In this document: positions 51,701 through 61,181 of the stretch, piece after piece | How positions within the stretch are numbered: position 1 is the stretch's first letter | Layout of the letters: every line of letters starts with the position of its first letter | DNA from: Strongylocentrotus droebachiensis | Lineage: Eukaryota; Echinodermata; Echinoidea; Camarodonta; Strongylocentrotidae | Assembly: GCA_035222895.1 (NCBI GenBank) | Contig: JAVYIG010006548.1 | Location: forward strand, 1-64,000 | DNA length: 64,000 nt | Direction of reading: 5' to 3' | Notes under the pieces: generated by a model | The model's database searches: none | Seen by the model: the letters and a program-made list of their open reading frames with translations, nothing else | Told to the model about the DNA's origin: nothing | Translations under genes and position numbers: made by a program

Positions 51701-54700
51701 CCCATGTGATTAAAGCTGAGATTTACAGTTTGAATGCACCAGGTAAGTGACTCTTCCTGATCCATGTATGTAGTGGAAAGCTATACATTGATGCTGTATT
51801 TTTTCATGATTCTGTTGTTTCTTGTTTTGTGTTCTTGTGTCATATTTCTTGTTTCTCTTTCTTGCTCTTTCTTCCATCATCATTCTTCTATCCTTTTTCT
51901 TCTATCTTTATTCTTTCTTATTTCTTGTTGTTGTCTTCTTTATTCTGTCTTCTTTCTTTCTTCCTTCCTGTTCCCTCTCCCATTCTCACTCTCTCTCTTC
52001 CCTTCTACCCTCCTATTTCTTATATTTCAATTATGTTTTATTGGCACTTTTCAGTTTACAAAACATATTTAATGAAAGGATACCATAAATCTTTTGCATA
52101 ATTGTTGCATATATAATTATAAATCAATATTGGGTGACATCTGTCTATGAAGTATGTGTATAACAAAACGATCATCAGGTCAACAATAATTACAGTGAAA
52201 AAGTGGTAGTATACAGTTCCATTTTCTATGGTGAAATGAAAAACTTGCCTTTTCGATTTGCAATATGTTGTTCTTTATACAAAGTAAAGATCATCCTTTC
52301 AAAACAATCCATGCTTTACTCTTTTTTTCTTGTTTATGCACAAGTAAATACATTATTTTGCTATTAGTAAAACATGATTTATTATTCTTTGTGGGTGCTT
52401 TTCTTAATATCCTACGATGACTATTTTTTTTCTTCATCACAAACACTCACTCCCACCCTCACTCTTACACTTACTCCAACTCTCACTCCCACCCTCACTC
52501 TCACTCTCATTCCCACTCCCACTCCTACTCACACTCTCACCCTCACTCTCACTCCCACGTTCACACTCAGACTCACACCCACTCTCGCTCCTACTCCCAC
52601 ACCCACTCTCACACTTACTCCCCTCCCACTCTCACTGCCACCCTCACTGCCACCCTCACTCCTAGTCTCACTTTCACACTCACTCCCACACCCACTCTCG
52701 CTCCTACTCTCACCCCACTCTCACACTTACTCCCCTCCCACCATCACTTCAACTCTTATTCCCACTCTTACTCCTAGTCTCACTTTCCCACTCACTCCTA
52801 CTCCCACTCTCACTATCACTCTCAACCTCACTTCCACGCTCGCTCTCACACACACTCTCACTATCACTCCTACCCTCACTCCCACTCTTCCAATCACTCT
52901 CATTCTCACTCCCACTCCCACGCTCACACACTCAATCCCCCTCTCACTTCCACTCTCACACCCACACTCACTCCCACTCTCACACACACTCTCACTGTAA
53001 CTCCCACTTCTACTCCTACTCCCACTCTTACGCTCACACACTCACTCTCACTCTCACTCCCACACTCACTCCCACATTCACTCCTACTCCCACTTTCACA
53101 CTAGCTCTCACCTTCAAACTCTCACCCCCACTCTCACTGCCACCCTCACTCCCAATCTTACTCCTAGTCACACTTTCACACTCACCACCACACCCACTCT
53201 CGCTCCTACTCTCACCCCACTCTCACACTTACTCCCCTCCCACCACCACTTCAACTCTCATTCCCACTGCACTCCTACTCTCACTTTTACACTTGCTCTA
53301 ACTCTCAATCCCTCTCTCACTTTCACACTCACTAGCTCCCACTCCTACTCTCACTCCAAATCTCCCTTGCACCCTCACCGCACCCTCACTCCCACTCTCA
53401 CACACACTCAGTCTCACTTCCACTCCCACCCTCACTCCCACTCTCTCACACACACTCTCACTATCACTCCCACTTCTACTCCTACTCCCACGCTCACACA
53501 CTCACTCTCACTCTCACTCCCACACTCACTCCCACATTCACTCCTACTCCCACTTTCACACTAGCTCTCACCTTTAATCTCTCTCCCTCTTTCACACTCA
53601 TTCTTACTAGCTCCCACCACTCTCCAACTCCCAATGTCACTCCTACTCTCACTCCTACCCTCACTCCCACTCCCATTCTCACTCTCACTCCTACTCCTAC
53701 TCCTACTCTCACTCCCACCCTCACTCCCACTCTCACTTCTACTTTCACTCTCACTCCTACCCTCACTCCCACTCCCATTCTCACTCTCACTCCTACTCCT
53801 ACTCCCACTCCCACTCTCACTCTCACACACTCTCTCCCTCTCTCACTCCCACACTCACTCCTAATCCCACTCTTACTTTCACACTCACTCTCACTCCCAA
53901 TTTTACACTCACTCTCACTCCCATTCCTACTTTCACTCTCACACTCCCAATCTCACTCTCACACTCCCAATCTCACTCTCACTTCCACTCTCACTCCCAC
54001 CAACTCCTAATCCTACTTTCACTCTCACACTCCCAATCTCACTCTCACACTCCCAATCTCACTCTCACTCTCACTCCCACTCTCACTCTCACTTCCACTC
54101 TCACTTCCACTCTCACTCCCACCAACTCCTAATCCTACTTTCACTCTCACACTCCCAATCTCACTCTCACTCCTACTTTCACTCTCACACTCCCAATCTC
54201 ACTCCCACTGTTCCAGTCTCACCCCACTCTCAATCTCACCCCCACTCCCCATCTCACTTCAACTCTCCCACTCCCACTCTCAGCCAACCAGTAGGAAGAT
54301 TTAAAGTTAATTATATGATAATAACCCTGGTCACACACTGTTCTTTTCCACTACACTTCCACTTCTCAGTGCTGAGATCTTGCCATGAGCTCATGATGTA
54401 TGGATATATGGGTGTCCCTGCTGAGCGAGGTTTCTACAAGATCAACCCTAACCCTGCATCTGGCAGGGTAGCCAGTGTCTTCTGTGAAACCGATGGTAAG
54501 TACAGTGCAGTGCTAAGGATACTGTGATACGATATTTCATCTAGCAACATTGTGCTCTATTTAAGTGTCTTTTTTATCACATTCATCTGATTCAGTCCAT
54601 CATCACAGATACAGGATTAGGGTTAGGGTTTAGAATTCGTCTTTTGGTGTGTCTAGTGTAGAGGTTAGTGTAAAGTATAGTGTTGAGACCAGGTTTGACG

Positions 54701-57700
54701 CTTGGAATTATCAAGCAACATTTCATTGTGCTTTATATCTGTCTTTTTTATCACAATAATTTGATTCAGTCCATCACAGATACAGGATTAGGGTTAGGGT
54801 TTAGGACTCGTCTTTTGGTGTGTCTAGTGTAAAGGTTAGTGATGGGTCCAGGTTTGAAACTAGGAATTAGACAAATCAAGGAAAGTTGACCACGGCACAA
54901 TTTTAGCCAGAGCATGTGCCCCACAATCAGCAAATGTTTGAGAAAAGAATGCTGTTATGCAATCTCTCTTAGCTCCACCCTGGCAAAAAAACTGATAATT
55001 CAGATGAACATGGAAAACAGTTAAAGGTTTTAGCTTTTTACAGCATTTTATTTCTTAAAAGATTGCCATGAAATAAAAATGAAGGTTGGAAAATGCTGGT
55101 ATATTGTACATGTGACAGCCCCTGTGATGATTGCACTAGATCTTATTACGTTATAGTTATTTGATCAAGGTTAAGCTTTTAGGATTAGGTACGGTGTTGG
55201 ATCCAGATTTGCAGTTAAGAATTTGATCAGTGTAAGAAATTGACCGGGAGCAATTGTTGCAGGAGCAAGTGTCGCACAACTTTCCATGACGTGCACAATT
55301 TTCACAGAAAAGTGGTGACATGTAATACTTTTCATTGCCATTGTCAAAGTGCCCATGTGGATGTATTTCACAAATTTGATTGGTGGTTTTCGAAACGGGG
55401 TTTCCAGCTATTCCAAAAATCGGGGAGAATCTATCAAATGAATTCCCTTTTATCCGTCAGAGAAAAAAATCAGGGGACTTAAAAAGTCACTGATATCAAG
55501 GAAGCTTTCATGAAATGCTGGGAATCCTGCAAAAAAGGTTTGAACAACATGCATGTTTCTTTGAAACCTCCAATAGGAACAACACTGATCAGACATGACC
55601 TCATGGGCATAAACTTTCTCAATGAAAACAACAAAGAACTTGAGCCGACCTACTACGAATCGGAGAGATTCATGGCCGACCTTGCCAGCATCTCGCATGA
55701 ATGCAGGCAGTACGTGAAGCCGACCTGTAAGAACATGCCCTTCTTCAGCGACACACAAGAGGCTCTAGCCACCTGGACAGGTCTGGACGACATGGTCAGG
55801 AACAGCTGGGGCACTGGGTCAACTCTACCAGGATGCCCTTGCAGCCTCAGAGCCGGTGAGTGTTTAGTGAATGGTTGCTTATTGAACTGTATCTGCTATT
55901 CATTTCTATTTGTAAGACCTGATGTACTCCTGCAATTGTTGTTCAAAGTCGTGTTTAAAACTTGCTTTATGGCAGAGGCGCGCAGTCGAAGATCCATCTA
56001 GTTCTTTATGATATGATATAATAATTAATTGGTTTGTTACATTGTATTTAAAACACATAGAGAATGAAATATTGTTATGTGATATATAGTCATCAATCAT
56101 GATTATCATCATCATTGTTTCATCATCATCATTATTATGATTATTGTAAATGTAATTTTTATCATTACTATTATTACTATTAATATGATGATGATTATTA
56201 TTATTATCGTTATTATTATTAACTTGTCTAATCACAGATTTCATTCTTGCTTTTATTTCAATACAGCTGGATGTGATGAAGGGAAGGTGAGTTGAAATAT
56301 AATGGTTCACTTTGGGTTTTTTTTTAAATCAATTTTAGAAATGATTTGACATTCCTGGCATAAAACACTAAACTCTGTCTTCAATGTGGAAAGTGTCCTT
56401 ACTGTCAACCTTATTGGTGCCACCAAATGAACACTTACACATCAGAACACTCTTCTTGAGACGGGATTTGATCATAGAAGCTGCTTTCAAAGTTAATCGT
56501 AAATCAAGTATTTTTTCAATACACAACTCAACAACAAACGTAAATGAATTTCAAGAAGTAGAACGAGTCTTTGTTCTTCAGATTAGGGTGATTGTGTACA
56601 CTATGTCAAATATGTCATACATGTATGACCCTTCTCCATTCAATTTGGCCAAAAATGAAAAATATCTATATTAATAATATGACCATTGCCCAATGCTTCT
56701 TTGGGTAGGTCAATGAGCATTTCTAAAGGTGATCTTTAAAGGTTTGTTATTGCATGGTGGTGTGAATAACATTAATTAAGTCATCACGAAGAGTCCGCAA
56801 TGCAATTTGCGCCATGTTGGACCATTCATGGGTGTGCCATGATGTGTGGTGACACCAAAGTCGAGCACTGTTTAAAGAGAAGGTTCTGGGAAGAGGTGAA
56901 AAAATAATTTGTGAGGGTTATCATTGTATTATGCAAGCGTGGAAGAACATCAGATAAAAAATGCCTTAATATTCTAAATAGAGCATGTAACATCATAAAA
57001 ATCAGGACAGATTTTTATGCCATATGTTTGTGTAGTCCCATATACATCTTTCTGTGTACATAGTGCTTGTAACTTTACCAAGACTGGGTCAAATTTCTTA
57101 TCATTTTGATGATTCCAGAACCTTGCAGTACACATGCTAGATGATCAACCTTTTCTGATCGATTCCACGACGTTTCATTCACAATGCAATCGCATGACCA
57201 GAATTCAACTTTATCTTTAAGCACTGGTATGCATTGTCACAATATAAGGTTTATAGTTCTGCCATGGTTGTGCATAGTTCACAAATGGTTCACGAAAGTG
57301 CCCCAAAATTTAAGTAGTGACATGCATGTATTTTGAAACTTTCACAATTTTGGCCTGCACATTTTCAACTCGGCGCATCCATAATGAAATCTTCATGACT
57401 ACTTCCCTCATTGTCCGGTAATGGAATGCCAAAGTATGCACCCTTGCGTCAATCATACTAATACACCCCCCCCCCAAACAACAACAACAACAACAACAAA
57501 AATCTCTAGATTAACACATAACCAGGTACGATAACCTTTTTTTTTTTTCTTGGTCAGCAATTTGTGAATGTTTCATGCCACGAAAAGGCCATCCGCTCCA
57601 ATTCACGAAAGTTTCATGTTTGCGAAAATTTTCTGTTTTTTACACAACATTATGTTTCGTCCACCCCCATTTTCAGCTGTGCAACTGTGATGCCTTCCCT

Positions 57701-60700
57701 GGACATGAAACCCTTGACGAGATCTTTCTGGAGGAACCTGCCAAGAGATTCAGCTTCAAGGAGGTGACGGGACCGGGCAACTCCCTGGAGCTAGGAGGGT
57801 TTGAATGCAACGGATCAAGAATGGTCAATCGTAAGTTGAACTATCTTCGGGGTGTTTCACAAAGACTAAGATCGACTTTAAGTTGAACTCAACTATGGCA
57901 GGCCATTCATGCCATTAGTTCCTCTATTTTCCGGCATTAGTTTCTCAAGGGACGTATAAATCGTCACAAATCTACAGAGTTTAAATTTTTTGATAGTTCA
58001 TTTTTGAAGGAAAATATATATTTTCTAAAGATCTTAATTGAGAGACCAATAACGCGAGCAACCAGTGGCATGAATGGCCTGCCATAGAAACAATCTTATT
58101 ATTTGTTAAACACTCCCCTGGTACAATTCCCACGCAAATAGTGCCCCTGTGTTCACATCGTACTATATGTCATGGGAAAGATGAGCCAAAGGTTTCAAGA
58201 TTATTTAAATCTGTCCAGTACAAGATAAATCTATACCTGTGTTAAAGGGGTTGTCATGGAGCTATCCAAGATTTAAAATGGGTCATTTCGCAAATCCATT
58301 GTGTTGCACAGAGCTAACATTCTGTCGATTTGTTCTTATTGTTTCGTTCAAAATTGCATGTGTGTCAAACGAGCTAACATGCAGAGAGTCCAAGAAAGCA
58401 ACCAAAGTGTTAATATTTTTTGAAGGATATACAGTGCCTGTATAAATTATCTTGGCCTTGGTCTTATGTTCTTGCCAAGAGATACTTTTATTCAGGCCAA
58501 TTCTGTAGATCTTTCTTCATTTTCCAGGTTTACGTTCATGCATGTGGAGATATCACCAATTTCTTTAATACAGAGCACGACTTGCTGGTCATTGCTATAG
58601 AGCTAAGGACCAGATTGTGTCAAAGGCTGTCGATCCTGCCTCAACAGAGGCTGCCACCTGTACAACTTCATGGATAAATTACCTGTAATTTCAATCTTGA
58701 ATTAGAAGACATTCATAAGATCATGATGGGGAAAAGGCAAGTGGCGTCATAAAGTGAATTCCATCTCGGCTGTAGCCGTCACCTAGTGATGATGATGATG
58801 ATATCTCTTTAATAACATCTGATCTTCTCTTTTCTTTATTTTTCAGAAAAGCCAGCCGAAGCATTTTATGGTATGTAATTTCGTTTTGCATTTTCTATGT
58901 ACAAATACACTCGTTGAAGTCCACCCTGGTATCTCAATCTAACAAGAGCAGAAAATTAGAGAAAATTTCAGTGAAATATTGATATCAGAAATAATTTGAT
59001 AGATACAAATCTTAAAGTTTGTTATCAATCAAACACAAATTAGCATCATGATTTCCTCTTGTAGCATTTACATTTACTACTTCTGGTGCATCACAGAGAT
59101 GCCAACCCTCCCGATTTTATCGGGAGGCTCCCGATAATTCACCCCAACTCCCGACCTTACGATCACCATCCTTATCCTCCCGATTTATTATTTTAAAAAA
59201 AATAAAAAAAAATTTTTTTTTTTTTTATTTTTTATTTTTTATTTTTTTTAATTATGAATTTTTTTTGGGGCGCTTATCAGTATATATATCTGTGAATTGA
59301 ATGAGAAATATCGTCTGCTAACTTTAGCATGTAGTAATTCCACTATGTTAAAAGACATATAAAAGACAAAGAGTAGCGAAAGATTGTTTCAGCATATGGA
59401 TCGCTGTAACCAATGCGTGGATATTGACACAGAATCCAAATGGCGGAAAATCAGCAAAAGAAGACCAAGAAATGGTCTCAGAAGAATAAGACCGAATACA
59501 GTATCAAGTACCCCTGTATTCGGAAGTCTGAAAGGAATTCATCATGCATTTTGTACAATTTGTATGTTATTAAAAAAAAAAGTGGGAATTATTTAACTAA
59601 ATACACATGTAAAATGCTGCAAAATAAGGCTCAGATTGCACCAGAGAGCATCTAGAACCCCAGAGCTTCCAGGGCCCTAAGGCGGGCCCTGGACCCCGGC
59701 CGCATGGGTCGGGCGCTACGTGCTCGAGATGTGCGCTACGCGCACATTATTTGGTGTCGGTTACAAATCCTCCCTATTTCTGTTTTCCAAAAGTTGGCAT
59801 CTCTGGCATCATGATATTAAAGCCAGCCAGTGAGATTCTGGATACAATGTACATGTAGGTTGAAGACAATTATAACTTGGCCACTGAGATGAGGTCTTTT
59901 ATTAACTTGATGAATACTGAATTCTTGCATTCCCATTGGCTTTACACAGGGTCCACCCGGTTCCCGTAGGCAATGGGTTAAAAAGCTGATGTATATTTCA
60001 TGCCTGCATATTTTGCTCAAGTATCTAGCTTTCTCATTGCACATGTGTGTATTCACTCTGTGGGCAATATTACAAAGAAGAATTAAAAGAATTTTCTTCT
60101 CCCTCTCTCTAAATGACAGTTCCTACGCAGAAGACCTGCAATGACGTTTTGATATTCTTGGAGACTTTGGGACGGGAGGCCTATTCAGGGTACTACTGGA
60201 TCGATCCCGATCAGGAAACTGGAAGCCTACCACCATTTTTAGCTTTCTGTGATTTCTATTACGAGGAGGCTGTAGCAGGTAAATTCCTCTGATGGTTGAA
60301 TCGGGCAGGGCACTGTTTCTTATAAACAGTGGTGACTGGGCTAGTCCCTTAAATTATCAGTGAACGGAGCAGCTAGAGGGCACCGGGCAGAGCTGAGGAT
60401 TGAAATGGGTTATATAAATATTGCAAAATTGTTTACTTTACTTGTATCAAAGAGAACTGTTGCTGAGCTAGCGCCATGAGCGTCCCTGGACGGTGTGTGC
60501 GCTCTATAAGTTTGCACTATTATTATTATTATTATTATTATTCATTGAAATTGACCACATATTGATATCAATTAGAGGGACTTGGAATCAATCCGGATTA
60601 AATGCAACTCCCTGTTATATAAGAGATGGCCCTGATCTTTAGTGATGAGATTATACCAGAGACTTTTATTTCATTTGCAAATGTGGATATCTGACCTATG

Positions 60701-61146
60701 ATGTTTTTAATGGAAGAGCAACCATTATTTAAAGAACTGCGGAATGATACAGCATCAGTCGTAAGTTTTGATGTGGTTAGATAATTGTTTTTGGTGTCAC
60801 TGCTTGGTATCATATGATTGAAAGTATACAAGCTATCAATAGAATATTTGAGCTGGAATTTCCCTTTTTGTCGTGCATGAACACACATTTGGCCAAGTTT
60901 ATGGCATCAATTTGTAGATCGATGATATTCAAGAAGCAGTATATTGTTTTGTATGTATTGTGCAATTGCAAAGAATAGCCAGTTCTGGTATCTACAGATA
61001 ATTGTCAACAGCTGGTCACACCAGCAGTCGCTGTATAATAATGGAGCCACAAATAAGTATTAACAAATTGGTTCGGTGCTGCTCAGATGATGTTTATGTA
61101 ATGTTTTAAAATATAATATTAACATATTTGCTTGATTTCTTCTCTT

Positions 61147-61181
<35 letters not shown>

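Noticed and set aside
52374..53864. Long Leu/Thr/Pro/Ser-rich frames in the CT-rich tract
   Set aside because: Open frames arise because the repeat lacks stop codons; composition is purely that of the repeat.
60598..60888. 96-codon minus-strand frame with a faint LINE-tail resemblance
   Set aside because: Key LWNxLP motif is absent and the likeness is too weak to call.
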